NCBI GenBank assembly: GCA_947447465.1
Contig: CANFKE010000011.1
Span: 30,811 to 94,810 of the forward strand
Direction of reading: 5' to 3'
Origin: Chitinophagaceae bacterium
GTDB lineage: Bacteria > Bacteroidota > Bacteroidia > Chitinophagales > Chitinophagaceae
DNA: 64,000 nt
Position 1 is the first letter of the stretch. The number at the start of each line of letters is the position of its first letter. The position numbers and the translations under genes are program-made. The notes under the pieces were generated by a model that had not been told where the DNA came from, made no database searches, and saw only the letters and a program-made list of their open reading frames with translations. Positions 32,594 through 42,053 of the stretch are shown one piece after another.

Positions 32594-35500
32594 CTATGCT
32601 TCTTCATCCAGCTTATCATCTGCAACAAGTGCTGCATTGGCTTTACCGGAAACCTTCTTTAACCAATCCTTGAGTCTGAAACTAAGCAGGCACATACATG
32701 GCACAACTATAAGTGTCAAAATTGTTGCAAAGAACAGACCATAGATCATGGTCCATGCTAATGACGACCAGAACTCAGCACTATCCCCACCAAAGAAGAT
32801 ATGCGGATTGAACTCAGACAACAAAGTACCGAAGTCTATATTAAGTCCTACTGCCAAAGGTACAAGACCTAGTATAGCGGCCGTTGCCGTCAGCAATACC
32901 GGTGTCATACGTGTACGTCCTGCCTCTACAATCGCGTCGTAAGGTGTCATGCCCTCATGCAGCATCATATCCATGAACTCTACCAGCAAGATACCATTAC
33001 GCACCACTATACCCGCCAGTGCTATGATACCGATACCACTCATTACCATACTGAACGTATTGCCGAATGCAGCATACCCCAGGAACACACCTGTGATACT
33101 GAACAATACCTCACTCATAATGATCACAGTACGGCTCAATGAGTTGAACTGCAGGATAAGAATGAGAAATATCAACATCATAGATATCAGCATCGCATTA
33201 CCAAGGAAACTCATGGTCTCTGCCTGCTCTTCCTGCTGGCCACCCATCTTTATATTCATCAATGGAGAGTAATGAAAATCGTTGATCTCGCGCTGCACTG
33301 CGGCTACTACATCATTCTCATCAAAACCTGCTATCACGTTAGAAGATAAAGAGATGATGCGCTTCTGGTTCTTACGCTTGATACCACCATAGGTACTACC
33401 ATAGTGTATATCTGCGAATGCACTTACCGGCACCGATCTGATCATACCACCCATACCCATATCGCGGAACACTACAGGCATATTCTTCACTGCGTCAATG
33501 TTGTTTCTCTGCGACTGCATCAAACGAAGATTAATAGGATAATCATCGTTCACATCTCTGAAACGAGATACTTCCTTACCAAAGATGGCAGTACGGAGAT
33601 TCATAGCTACAGCATATGTAGAGATACTCTCATTATTCATGTGTTCGCGGTTCACGTCAAATACGATCTCCGGTTTATGAGCATCAAAGTCGCTGCGCAG
33701 TTCTTCTACACCCGGCACCTGCTTCGCTTTCAGATAGCGCTTCAACCTTTCGGCAGTAGCAACCAGCGTATCCAGGTTCTCACCTGTGATCTCCACGACT
33801 ACAGGTTTAGGCAATGGCGGTCCGCCACCTTCTTTATCTACAGTTATTTCAGCTCCCGGATAAGACCTTACTACATTACGTATCCTTTCCAGATACTCTG
33901 CAGATGATACACCGTGACGCTCAGCAAAGTCAACGAAAGCTACAGCTATTTTACCCTTATTAGGAAAATCACCAAATTCATTTGCGGTAGGATCAACGGC
34001 ATCTACCGTTACATTAGAGATCACAGACTTAACGATATCTGTTCTTTTACCTGTCTTCGGATCAATAAGAACTTCATTCACTTTTGTTTCCAGCTTTCTC
34101 ATTACCTCATTGGTATATGCCTGATCTGTTCCTACAGGAAGGTTCAGATACACGTAGGCAAAATTAGGCTGTGCAGACGGGAAGAATACGAACGGAGGCT
34201 TACGGATACTATACAACACCAACGACAGTGGCAACAATATCAAGGTAACGATAAGTACCAGTCCCGGTCTTGTCAATGCCTTCTTCAGGATACCAGTGTA
34301 CCAATCGCGGAACGCAGGCCATGCTTTGTTCTGGAAGCTATGTATCCATTTAGCAAAGATGAATTTCTCCATCAATATGAATACATAGATGAACATAACA
34401 AAATTACCCACTGATATATTTCCGGACAGATAGAAGATAGCAGCAATAGCAATAAATATGACCGCCAATACCTTATCTCTCAGACTTATTCTGCGTTTAG
34501 CATGATGTTCTTCATGGCTCTCCGGCTTCATGAACGACACTGCGAATACAGGATTGATAATATAGGCTACCGCCAGCGATGCCAGCAAAGTAATGATGAG
34601 CGTAATAGGCAAGAAGAACATGAAGCTACCGATAACTCCCTTCCAGAATGCCAATGGTATGAACGGCATCAATGTAGTTGCCGTACCCGACAATACCGGC
34701 AGGAATACCTCTCCTGTAGCCAGTTTGGCGGCCTTGGTAATGCTCATTTTACCATTATCGAAGATACGGTGCGTATTCTCTATCACTACTATCGCGTCAT
34801 CTACTACTATACCCAACGCCAGCAGGAACGAGAACAAAACGATCATGTTCAGCGTAAAGCCTATGGTAGGCAATACAAGGAAAGCGATAGCACAAGACAA
34901 CGGTACCGACAATGCCACGAACAATGCATTGGTAACACCCATAAAGAACATGAGGATGATAGTTACCAGCAAGAAACCGATGATGATGGTATTGATAAGG
35001 TCATGCAGGGTATTACGTGTTGTCTGCGACTGATCTCCTGTTATTACTATCTTCAGGTCTTTAGGCAGCTCATCATTCTTTTGCATCTTGGTCACCAGCT
35101 CCTGTATCTTGTCAGATGCTTCGATAAGGTTGGCTCCCTTCGCCTTAATGATGTTCAGCGTAATTACATTATTATTGTCCAGACGGGCATAACTCTTCTG
35201 TTCTGCAAAGCTATCTACTACCTGTGCAATATTGCGCAGATACACGCTTCCGCCTGATCCGTTCTTCACAATGATGTTGTTGATCTCATCAGCAGATTTG
35301 AATTCATTTCTGATACTCAATACACGCTTCTGGTTATTCATACCTACTTCACCAGCAGTGGTAGATACGTTCTCTGATGCAATAGCCCTGTCAATATCAT
35401 CGAAGGTGATACCGGCAGCCTGCATCTTGAACAGATCCACATTGATCTGTATCTCTCTGTCAAGCGCACCTACACGGTTCACTTGTTTGATCTGCTTCAT

Positions 35501-36019
35501 CGCCTCTATGTTATCCTTCACCTTGTCGGCATATTTACGCAGGCGTTTCAGGTCATACTTGCCGGAGATATTTACTGATAATATCGGCATTTCAGACAGG
35601 TCAATGTCTTTTACCTCTGGTTGATACGGCAGATTTTTAGGCAGGTCTTGTTTGGCCTTGTCCACACCATCCTTTACATCCTGTTTTGCCTTATCGATCT
35701 TTACATCAGTGTTAAACTCAACGATAACTATTGAGTAATCCTGAAATGATGTACTGGTTACCTTCTTCACACCGGTAAGGTTCTTCACCTGTTTTTCTAT
35801 AGGCTTAGATACCAGGTTCTCCATATTCTCAGGAGATGTGCCGGGGTAAATTGTTTGTACTATGATATTCGGTATCTTAATTTCCGGAAATTGTTCCTTA
35901 GGTAAACTAAGATAGGCCATAAGACCGGCTAGGGTAATGAGGATCGTAACTATATAAATAGCCGTACGATTATCAATAGCCCAGCTCGATGGCTTAAACT
36001 CTTTAAATACGTCTTTCAT
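32594..36019 (-). CDS. RND efflux transporter, AcrB/HAE1-like inner-membrane pump
   Basis: 1141 residues, slightly longer than AcrB. Twelve-helix RND layout: first helix about 17-37, two large periplasmic loops, 'LGIVVDDAIVVIENT' in TM4 with the Asp pair of the proton relay, and a second half starting with 'IMLISMMLIFLILILQFNSLSRTVIIMSEV' style helices. 'GGGPPLPKPVVVEITGENLD' is in the docking region. Pumps drugs, bile-like compounds or other hydrophobic solutes with the MFP and TolC encoded just upstream (gaps 43 and 42 bases). Extra length is mainly a loop at about 505-560 with charged 'HEEHHAKRR'. Confidence 0.93.
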   Translation of the reverse strand: MKDVFKEFKPSSWAIDNRTAIYIVTILITLAGLMAYLSLPKEQFPEIKIPNIIVQTIYPGTSPENMENLVSKPIEKQVKNLTGVKKVTSTSFQDYSIVIVEFNTDVKIDKAKQDVKDGVDKAKQDLPKNLPYQPEVKDIDLSEMPILSVNISGKYDLKRLRKYADKVKDNIEAMKQIKQVNRVGALDREIQINVDLFKMQAAGITFDDIDRAIASENVSTTAGEVGMNNQKRVLSIRNEFKSADEINNIIVKNGSGGSVYLRNIAQVVDSFAEQKSYARLDNNNVITLNIIKAKGANLIEASDKIQELVTKMQKNDELPKDLKIVITGDQSQTTRNTLHDLINTIIIGFLLVTIILMFFMGVTNALFVALSVPLSCAIAFLVLPTIGFTLNMIVLFSFLLALGIVVDDAIVVIENTHRIFDNGKMSITKAAKLATGEVFLPVLSGTATTLMPFIPLAFWKGVIGSFMFFLPITLIITLLASLAVAYIINPVFAVSFMKPESHEEHHAKRRISLRDKVLAVIFIAIAAIFYLSGNISVGNFVMFIYVFILMEKFIFAKWIHSFQNKAWPAFRDWYTGILKKALTRPGLVLIVTLILLPLSLVLYSIRKPPFVFFPSAQPNFAYVYLNLPVGTDQAYTNEVMRKLETKVNEVLIDPKTGKRTDIVKSVISNVTVDAVDPTANEFGDFPNKGKIAVAFVDFAERHGVSSAEYLERIRNVVRSYPGAEITVDKEGGGPPLPKPVVVEITGENLDTLVATAERLKRYLKAKQVPGVEELRSDFDAHKPEIVFDVNREHMNNESISTYAVAMNLRTAIFGKEVSRFRDVNDDYPINLRLMQSQRNNIDAVKNMPVVFRDMGMGGMIRSVPVSAFADIHYGSTYGGIKRKNQKRIISLSSNVIAGFDENDVVAAVQREINDFHYSPLMNIKMGGQQEEQAETMSFLGNAMLISMMLIFLILILQFNSLSRTVIIMSEVLFSITGVFLGYAAFGNTFSMVMSGIGIIALAGIVVRNGILLVEFMDMMLHEGMTPYDAIVEAGRTRMTPVLLTATAAILGLVPLAVGLNIDFGTLLSEFNPHIFFGGDSAEFWSSLAWTMIYGLFFATILTLIVVPCMCLLSFRLKDWLKKVSGKANAALVADDKLDEEA

Positions 36020-36062
36020 GAGAAATATGTTGAGACAATTGTCTTGTTAGTGTGTGTTGTTT

Positions 36063-37148
36063 CTATTGTATGATAATGGTCTGGCCGTTCTCCATCTCTT
36101 CGTAACCTGCCGTTATTACTTTATCTCCGCTGTTCAATCCGCTCAGCACCTCTACATTACCATTAGAGTTTCTGCCTGTTGTTACCGGCACTGCCTTAGC
36201 CTTATTGCCATCTGCTACATAAACGATCTGACCTTCTGATGTCTTCTGTATCACAGATACCGGCACTACAATAGCACTTGAATTAGTATAGTTGGCTATC
36301 TTCATAATGCAAGACATGTTTGGATGCAGCTTATCGCTGTTAGGCAATATCACCTGCACCTTGAATGAACGGGACATAATATCTACCGCACCTGCTACAA
36401 AGCTAACCTTAGCCCTTATAGAATCATTGATATTAGGTAAGATCACCATTACCGGATCGCCCTCTTTTACCTTGCCCAAATAGTTCTCACCAAGCATAGC
36501 ACTTGCCTTCAACCTTTCTCCGCCTACTATCTGTATGCCGGCCATACCCGGACTAACTACTGAACCTACTTTCAGATAAACATCCTGTACAGTTCCGCTG
36601 ATCGGTGCTACTATCTTAGCCATGTTGCGCTGTGCCTGTAAAGCAGCAACATTCTTTTGCGCAGATTCATATTGTGTCTTTGCAGACAATAACTGAACCT
36701 CAGTACCAATATTCTGCTTCCATAGGCCCTCCTGCTTTTCATACAGGGTCTTCGCCAGATTAAGCTGCGCTGAAGCTGCAGCTATCTGCTGTTCTGTTGC
36801 TGCCGCGTCAAGTACTGCAAGCACAGTACCCGCGCTTACCTTCTGGCCGGCATGTACTGATATTGATTTAACTATACCACCCATCTGAGATGTAGCCACC
36901 ACATTTTCATCACCAACTATTTCACTCTGCACTTCAATGTTGCCATTGAATACTTTCGGAGTCACAGCCATTACAGATACCGGCGTTACTTTACCGCCAT
37001 CCTTCTTGCCTGCTTCCAGTTCTTTTATTTTGGCATCCAGCTCCGACCTTTGTTTTTTCAGCTTCACCAGCTCGTCGGCTTTATTGCCACCACCTCCGCA
37101 CGATGCGAATATCATTGCAGGTATTATCAGATAAATTAAACGTTTCAT
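36063..37148 (-). CDS. RND efflux membrane-fusion lipoprotein (AcrA-like)
   Basis: 361 residues. Lipobox IFASC (Cys17); coiled coil about 25-50 ('ELVKLKKQRSELDAKIKELEAG'); lipoyl half-motif 'GGIVKSISVHAGQKVSAGTVLAVLD'; alpha-hairpin about 112-165; second lipoyl half 'IVAPISGTVQDVYLKVGSVVSPG'; beta-barrel and membrane-proximal domain to the end ('LNSGDKVITAGYEEMENGQTIII'). Bridges the RND pump to TolC in the periplasm. The unusual short coiled coil ahead of the lipoyl domain is common in Bacteroidota homologues. Confidence 0.92.
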   Translation of the reverse strand: MKRLIYLIIPAMIFASCGGGGNKADELVKLKKQRSELDAKIKELEAGKKDGGKVTPVSVMAVTPKVFNGNIEVQSEIVGDENVVATSQMGGIVKSISVHAGQKVSAGTVLAVLDAAATEQQIAAASAQLNLAKTLYEKQEGLWKQNIGTEVQLLSAKTQYESAQKNVAALQAQRNMAKIVAPISGTVQDVYLKVGSVVSPGMAGIQIVGGERLKASAMLGENYLGKVKEGDPVMVILPNINDSIRAKVSFVAGAVDIMSRSFKVQVILPNSDKLHPNMSCIMKIANYTNSSAIVVPVSVIQKTSEGQIVYVADGNKAKAVPVTTGRNSNGNVEVLSGLNSGDKVITAGYEEMENGQTIIIQ

Positions 37149-37190
37149 ATTCTTTATATTTTGTGTGTTTGTGTTTGTGTTTGATGATGA

Positions 37191-38531
37191 TTATAATAGT
37201 CCTAATGCTTTTTTAAGATCGGCCTCACCGTTCACTATATCTACCATTGTAGAGAAATACGTATTCTGTGTCTTAAGCAACTCTGTCTGCGCCTGTGTTA
37301 CTTCGCTGTTACTGCCCACTCCTGCTCTGTATTTCTTCTGTGCAAGATCCAGCACATCTTCCGCCAGTGCCATATTATTTCTCTGTGTCTGTATCTGCAG
37401 CAGCGAGTTGCGCAGGTTGGTCTTTATTTGTATAGTGCCTATGCTCAGCGCTCTCTTGGTGTCTTCAAGATTATTCTGTGTTTTTTCAAGGTCCAGTTTA
37501 GCTTCCTTTAACTCATTGAGCCGCTTCATACCACCAAATATGGTAGATGTAAGCTGCACACCTATCAGCGAGTAGCTTTCAAAGCGTTTGAAATCAAATA
37601 ATTTAGAAAATTTGTTCTCGCCATAGTTAGTACCATAAGAGCCAAACGCGGCAATTGTAGGCAATGCAGCCATCTTGTAACGCTTTATATTATATTGGTT
37701 CAGCTGCACTGCAGTTGTCAGCGTATTATATTCAGGCAGTTTAGTGTACACCAGCTCTTCGTTCAGCAATTTCGCGGCATCTTCAATGTGGCGGTCTATG
37801 TTCATCTCAGTAAGCTCCAGTGGCATATTTATATCCATACCTATCTGGTATTTCAGTGTTTGCTCGGTAAGCACCACAAGATTTTCCAGTCTTATGCTAT
37901 CTGTCTGCAGGTTATTTACCTGCACTGTAAGCCGCTCTACCTCTATCTTCTCTACCAGGCCGGCGGCATTTGTTTTTACAATCTCCTGCTGTAGATCCCT
38001 GAGGTAGCGTGCGGTCTTTTTTACAATCTCCAGCTGGTTTTTTACCACCACATGGCCATAATAAGATCTCATTATTCCATAGCGTACACCGGTTTCAGAT
38101 ATCTTGCTCTTCTGCCTGGCCATTTCCATCAGCGCGTTACGGGCCTGCAGCGCCACAGCTACACTACCGTCAAACAATATCTGTGATGCACTCAGACTTG
38201 CCGATGAAGCGTAATTCAGAGAAAATGCTATAGGCATGATCAACCCATCGGGAGCCGTTGGCACAAAACTCTTTGCCGCTATAAACTGCTTTTGAGGGTT
38301 AATAAAATAGTTCAGATCTGCCTTGCCTGTTACTTGGGGCAAAGCAATGGCTACCGTCTGGTCATTCTGTGCTTTCTGTATCAGTATGTCCAGTTGGGCG
38401 TTCTTTACTGTATAATTGTTTTTCATCGCGTAGTCCATGCAGTCCTGCAGGCTCATTCGCTTAACTTCCTGCGCTCTGGCGGCAGTGCCTGCGGCAAGAA
38501 TGGTCATCAGTGCTATATATATACGTCTCAT
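37191..38531 (-). CDS. TolC-family outer-membrane efflux protein
   Basis: 446 residues. Signal peptide ending ARAQ, then two TolC/OEP repeats: 'MSLQDCMDYAMKNNYTVKNAQLDILIQKAQNDQTVAIALPQVTGKADLNY' (25-75) and 'YNTLTTAVQLNQYNIKRYKMAALPTIAAFGSYG' (about 270-302), separated by long helices rich in Gln/Leu heptads. Forms the outer channel of the tripartite pump. Its ATG overlaps the TetR stop by four bases. Confidence 0.93.
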   Translation of the reverse strand: MRRIYIALMTILAAGTAARAQEVKRMSLQDCMDYAMKNNYTVKNAQLDILIQKAQNDQTVAIALPQVTGKADLNYFINPQKQFIAAKSFVPTAPDGLIMPIAFSLNYASSASLSASQILFDGSVAVALQARNALMEMARQKSKISETGVRYGIMRSYYGHVVVKNQLEIVKKTARYLRDLQQEIVKTNAAGLVEKIEVERLTVQVNNLQTDSIRLENLVVLTEQTLKYQIGMDINMPLELTEMNIDRHIEDAAKLLNEELVYTKLPEYNTLTTAVQLNQYNIKRYKMAALPTIAAFGSYGTNYGENKFSKLFDFKRFESYSLIGVQLTSTIFGGMKRLNELKEAKLDLEKTQNNLEDTKRALSIGTIQIKTNLRNSLLQIQTQRNNMALAEDVLDLAQKKYRAGVGSNSEVTQAQTELLKTQNTYFSTMVDIVNGEADLKKALGLL

Positions 38532-39154
38532 ATCTTGGGTGATTGTTTTATGTATTGTGCTTTATATTCTGTGTATAGTTTTATTCCTTTCGGGGTCATT
38601 ATTCCGTACATAAAGTGCTCCCCTATCTCCATGGCCACACTGGTTATGCTATGATCTTCGGTTACCATCTGGTTGGGCTGCAATATCATTATCGATGTTT
38701 CTATTCTCAGCTTGGCCAGCAGATTGGTATTGATCTCCTCTCTGTAATAACCTTTCCTGATACCCTCTTTCAGATTCTCCTCCATCATGGCCACATCTTT
38801 GTCCAACAACATACTCCTGAAACTCTTGTATGCTTCCGGATAATATCGCTGCAACTCGAACAGAGACATCGGGTTGATCTTTTTGAACATATTATCAAAA
38901 AATGCCAGCATCTTCACCATCGCTTCTACAGGATTCCCGGCAGAGTCAAGAACTGCCACACACGCATTGGTGGTATTGTTCTTATACCAGGTGATCGACT
39001 CATTCACCACTTCTTCTTTATTCGCAAAGTGCAGATATAATGTCTTCTTAGATATACCCGATCTGCGGGCAATATCATCCATCGTAATTGTCTTAAAACC
39101 ATATTGGCTAAACAATTCCGCAGAGGCCGTAAGTATTTTTTCTAATGGTTCCAT
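38528..39154 (-). CDS. TetR-family repressor of the efflux operon
   Basis: 208 residues from ATG 39154; the in-frame GTG at 39169 lies inside the operator-like palindrome and is rejected. HTH (about 4-50): 'ILTASAELFSQYGFKTITMDDIARRSGISKKTLYLHFANKEEVV' region shows the TetR signature. The C-terminal ligand domain is helical and diverse. First gene of tetR-tolC-MFP-RND, so it should autoregulate through the palindrome at 39164-39223. Ligand unknown. Confidence 0.92.
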   Translation of the reverse strand: MEPLEKILTASAELFSQYGFKTITMDDIARRSGISKKTLYLHFANKEEVVNESITWYKNNTTNACVAVLDSAGNPVEAMVKMLAFFDNMFKKINPMSLFELQRYYPEAYKSFRSMLLDKDVAMMEENLKEGIRKGYYREEINTNLLAKLRIETSIMILQPNQMVTEDHSITSVAMEIGEHFMYGIMTPKGIKLYTEYKAQYIKQSPKI

Positions 39155-39163
39155 ATGCAAATC

Positions 39164-39223
39164 GGACACAAAACTATGGAAACATTTTTTATGAAAAAAG
39201 TTTCCATAGTTTTTTTGGTGTCC
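39164..39223. promoter_or_regulatory. Large palindromic operator between tetR and divergent lipoprotein gene
   Basis: AAACTATGGAAAC (39171-39183) and GTTTCCATAGTTT (39200-39212) are perfect 13-base arms 16 bases apart; GGACAC (39164-39169) and GTGTCC (39218-39223) extend the symmetry outward with unequal spacers. Position fits a TetR operator controlling both directions. Confidence 0.75.
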
Positions 39224-39304
39224 GAAATGTTAAAATAATTTAAAAAGGGTTTAAATGCCCAATATTGAGAATAGTGCTTTATTTTGTTGTCCTAATCAAT
39301 AATT

Positions 39305-40174
39305 ATGCGTTCAAACAAACTTCCTGTAGTTGCAGTTACTTTTTTATTATTGGCATCGTCTTGCGGCAGCTCTAAAAAAGCTGGTAAAGACTCCTCTGTA
39401 CTACCCGGAAACTGGCAATCTACACCCATAGTTATTGACGGTGATAACCGCGACTGGCCATCTCCCTACCCCAATTATGATAGCAAGGCCAAGGTAGCAT
39501 ACGCCACCTCTAACGATCGTAAATATATCTACATCACCATGCAGACCGGTGACGAACTTACCCAAATGAAAATGCTCAAAGGGGGAATGGTGGTATATAT
39601 TGACACAGGTGGTGGAAAAGAAGAAACTTTCAGCATCAGCTATCCACTTGAAAACAATAGTACGGACCTGGAATTGCCACAAGGTATGGATGGACAGAAA
39701 GACGGAGGTGTTCAATTCGAAAAACAATTGGCACAGCGTATCCGCAAAGGGATAGAAGCAGCCAATCAGTTTTCTATAGATGGTTTCCCGGGTTGTAAAG
39801 GTGGTTATCTGATCAATCAGGTAGTGCCCTGCGGCATAAAACTTAAAGCCAGACTAGACGAATATAAAGAAATAGTATGGGAGGCAGCAATACCCGTAAA
39901 AAGCCTGTACAATAAAGATACACTGACTGCAGCTGATGCCGGCAGACCTATCAGCGTATGTTTTTCAATAAAAGGGACCAAAGCACCTAAAGGACAGGGC
40001 GTACAAAATGCCAATGGCGGCATGAACCAGATGGCAGGCGCGGGTGGCAGCAGAAATTCTGCAGCTATGGGTGGTATGCCCAACTCCGGAGGTGGAAAAG
40101 GAACCAATCCTCTTGAGCAATTATACTCTGCTACTAAAACAAGAAAGCAGTTCAGCCTGGTAGTACAACCTTAA
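39305..40174 (+). CDS. Lipoprotein with CBM9/DOMON-like domain
   Basis: 289 residues. Lipobox LASSC (Cys20). 'PIVIDGDNRDWPSPYPNYDSKAKVAYATSNDRKYIYITMQT' is the start of a carbohydrate-binding family 9-like domain (about 40-220), here probably a generic beta-sandwich. The last 70 residues are Gly/Asn/Met-rich low complexity ('GGMNQMAGAGGSRNSAAMGG') and then 'KTRKQFSLVVQP'. Divergent from tetR with the palindrome between them, so it may be co-regulated with the efflux pump. Ligand unknown. Confidence 0.8.
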   Translation: MRSNKLPVVAVTFLLLASSCGSSKKAGKDSSVLPGNWQSTPIVIDGDNRDWPSPYPNYDSKAKVAYATSNDRKYIYITMQTGDELTQMKMLKGGMVVYIDTGGGKEETFSISYPLENNSTDLELPQGMDGQKDGGVQFEKQLAQRIRKGIEAANQFSIDGFPGCKGGYLINQVVPCGIKLKARLDEYKEIVWEAAIPVKSLYNKDTLTAADAGRPISVCFSIKGTKAPKGQGVQNANGGMNQMAGAGGSRNSAAMGGMPNSGGGKGTNPLEQLYSATKTRKQFSLVVQP

Positions 40175-40343
40175 AAAATATTTTAGGCATACCCAACCTT
40201 TGTTTATTTCTCTCTGTCTAATATGCACATGGGATAATTATGTCCCTGCTGCATCACAAAATATTGGGCTACAGCAACAGCCCCTGTAAATTTTTTTAGC
40301 TATTCACTACCATATATTCCCATTCATCTACCGTTGAATCAAC

Positions 40344-40376
40344 AAAAGGCCATTTCTCTACCGGAAATGGCTTTTT
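40344..40376 (+). terminator. Rightward terminator after the CBM9-like lipoprotein gene
   Basis: AAAAGGCCATTTC pairs with GAAATGGCTTTT (one G-U pair), then a T run. 170 bases past the stop. Confidence 0.7.
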
Positions 40377-40421
40377 ATTTACCCTTACAGAAACAACACG
40401 ATCTACAATTGACAAACAAAA

Positions 40422-40445
40422 CAGGCTGTTCCGTAGAACAGCCTG
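40422..40445 (-). terminator. Terminator of fumC
   Basis: CAGGCTGTTC/GAACAGCCTG perfect 10-bp stem, loop CGTA; leftward TTTTGTTTG. Confidence 0.9.
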
Positions 40446-40481
40446 CACACTTATTTAGAATAATCGTTTATCGGGTAGTTA

Positions 40482-41882
40482 TTACTTTATTTCACCAACC
40501 ATATCAGCCGGCTTTACCCATTCGTCAAACTGCTCAGCAGTCACATAGCCAAGGTCTATTGCTGTTTGTTTCAGCGTTTTGCCTTGTTTGTGTGCTGTCT
40601 GTGCGATCTCAGCTGCTTTATAGTAACCGATCTTAGTATTCAGTGAGGTTACCAGCATCAGCGAATTGTTGACGTGCGTAGCAATGTTAGCTTCAATTGG
40701 TGCAAGTCCTATAGCGCATTTATCGTTAAATGATACGCAACCTTCACCGATCAGGCGGGCACTATGCAAGAAATTAAAGATCATTACCGGCTTGAACACA
40801 TTCAGTTCAAAATGGCCTGTAGCACCACCAATACCTATGGTCACGTCATTACCCATTACCTGAGCCGCGATCATAGTCAGCGCCTCACACTGAGTAGGGT
40901 TTACCTTGCCCGGCATGATAGAGGAACCCGGCTCATTATCAGGAATGTGCAATTCACCGATACCCGAGCGTGGTCCTGAGCTGAGCATACGAATATCATT
41001 AGCGATCTTCATCAGGCTTACTGCTATCATCTTCAATGCACCATGTGTTTCTACTATCGCGTCATGTGCCGCAAGACTTTCAAATTTATTTTCAGCAGTT
41101 ACAAATGGTAATCCTGTAAGGTGAGCAATATTCTCAGCAACCTTTACATCATAACCCTTTGGTGTATTGATGCCGGTACCTACCGCGGTACCACCCAATG
41201 CCAACTCACTAAGATGTGCCAAAGTATTGTTCAGCGCTCTCAGGCCATGATCCAACTGAGATACATATCCGCTTATCTCCTGGCCTAGTGTAAGTGGTGT
41301 GGCATCCATAAAATGGGTACGACCTATCTTCACTATGTGCATGAATTCCTTAGACTTTGCAGCCAAGGTATCACGCAGCTTTTTAACACCCGGAATAGTT
41401 ACATCTACCAGCATTTTATAAGCTGCTATATGCATTGCAGTAGGGAAGGTATCATTTGATGACTGTGATTTGTTCACATCGTCATTAGGATGGATGAATT
41501 TTTCTTTATCCGTCAGCTGTCCTCCGTTCATAACATGAGCACGGTAAGCCACAACTTCATTCACATTCATATTAGACTGTGTACCCGAACCTGTCTGCCA
41601 TACTACCAATGGGAACTCATTATCCAGCTTTCCTTCCAGGATCTCGTCGCAAACTTTTCCTATCAGGTCACTCTTTTCCTGTGGCAATACACCAAGCTGA
41701 CAATTGGTAATAGCAGCAGCCTTCTTCAGGTATGCAAATGCCTTGATGATCTCTTTAGGCATCTTGTTGGTATCCTGTGCTATTTTGAAATTTTCAATAG
41801 AGCGCTGTGTTTGCGCACCATAATAAGCGGTTGCAGGCACCTGCACTTCGCCCATTGTGTCTTTTTCTGTACGGAAAGCCAT
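40482..41882 (-). CDS. fumC: Fumarate hydratase class II
   Basis: 466 residues, the class II length. '[16 protein letters not shown]' (about 317-332) is the superfamily signature with the catalytic Ser loop; '[14 protein letters not shown]' (about 96-109) and '[18 protein letters not shown]' (about 184-201) are substrate-binding regions. Interconverts fumarate and malate in the TCA cycle without an FeS cluster. Monocistronic with own promoter and terminator. Confidence 0.96.
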   Translation of the reverse strand: MAFRTEKDTMGEVQVPATAYYGAQTQRSIENFKIAQDTNKMPKEIIKAFAYLKKAAAITNCQLGVLPQEKSDLIGKVCDEILEGKLDNEFPLVVWQTGSGTQSNMNVNEVVAYRAHVMNGGQLTDKEKFIHPNDDVNKSQSSNDTFPTAMHIAAYKMLVDVTIPGVKKLRDTLAAKSKEFMHIVKIGRTHFMDATPLTLGQEISGYVSQLDHGLRALNNTLAHLSELALGGTAVGTGINTPKGYDVKVAENIAHLTGLPFVTAENKFESLAAHDAIVETHGALKMIAVSLMKIANDIRMLSSGPRSGIGELHIPDNEPGSSIMPGKVNPTQCEALTMIAAQVMGNDVTIGIGGATGHFELNVFKPVMIFNFLHSARLIGEGCVSFNDKCAIGLAPIEANIATHVNNSLMLVTSLNTKIGYYKAAEIAQTAHKQGKTLKQTAIDLGYVTAEQFDEWVKPADMVGEIK

Positions 41883-41911
41883 AATATTTACTGATTGTTT
41901 AGATTGGATGG

Positions 41912-41919
41912 CAAAGTTA
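41912..41919 (-). promoter_or_regulatory. -7 element TAACTTTG of fumC
   Basis: Exact TAnnTTTG on the minus strand, 29 bases before ATG 41882. Confidence 0.65.
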
Positions 41920-41997
41920 ATCGTTTTATGATGTGTGCGTACTGCTCAATATCATCAAAAATGAAATTTTATTGCCTGCCTGAGCAATTCATTTCAT

Positions 41998-42032
41998 AAA
42001 AAGAGGGCGCTTTTATCGGGCGCCCTCTTTTT
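41998..42032 (-). terminator. Terminator after the type B T9SS protein
   Basis: AAAAAGAGGGCGC pairs with GCGCCCTCTTTTT (13 bp), 9-base loop. 21 bases past the stop at 42054. Confidence 0.93.
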
Positions 42033-42053
42033 TATATCTTATCTGTTATGCTA

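Larger units (their letters stand above)
40175..40481. other. Gene-free interval of 307 bases with two terminators
   Basis: Between converging genes. No open frame of note. It contains a rightward hairpin at 40344-40376 and a leftward one at 40422-40445. Confidence 0.7.

Noticed and set aside
32748..35624. Long rightward frames opposite the RND pump (up to 251 codons)
   Set aside because: They lie wholly inside the clearly recognised transporter gene and have no domains.
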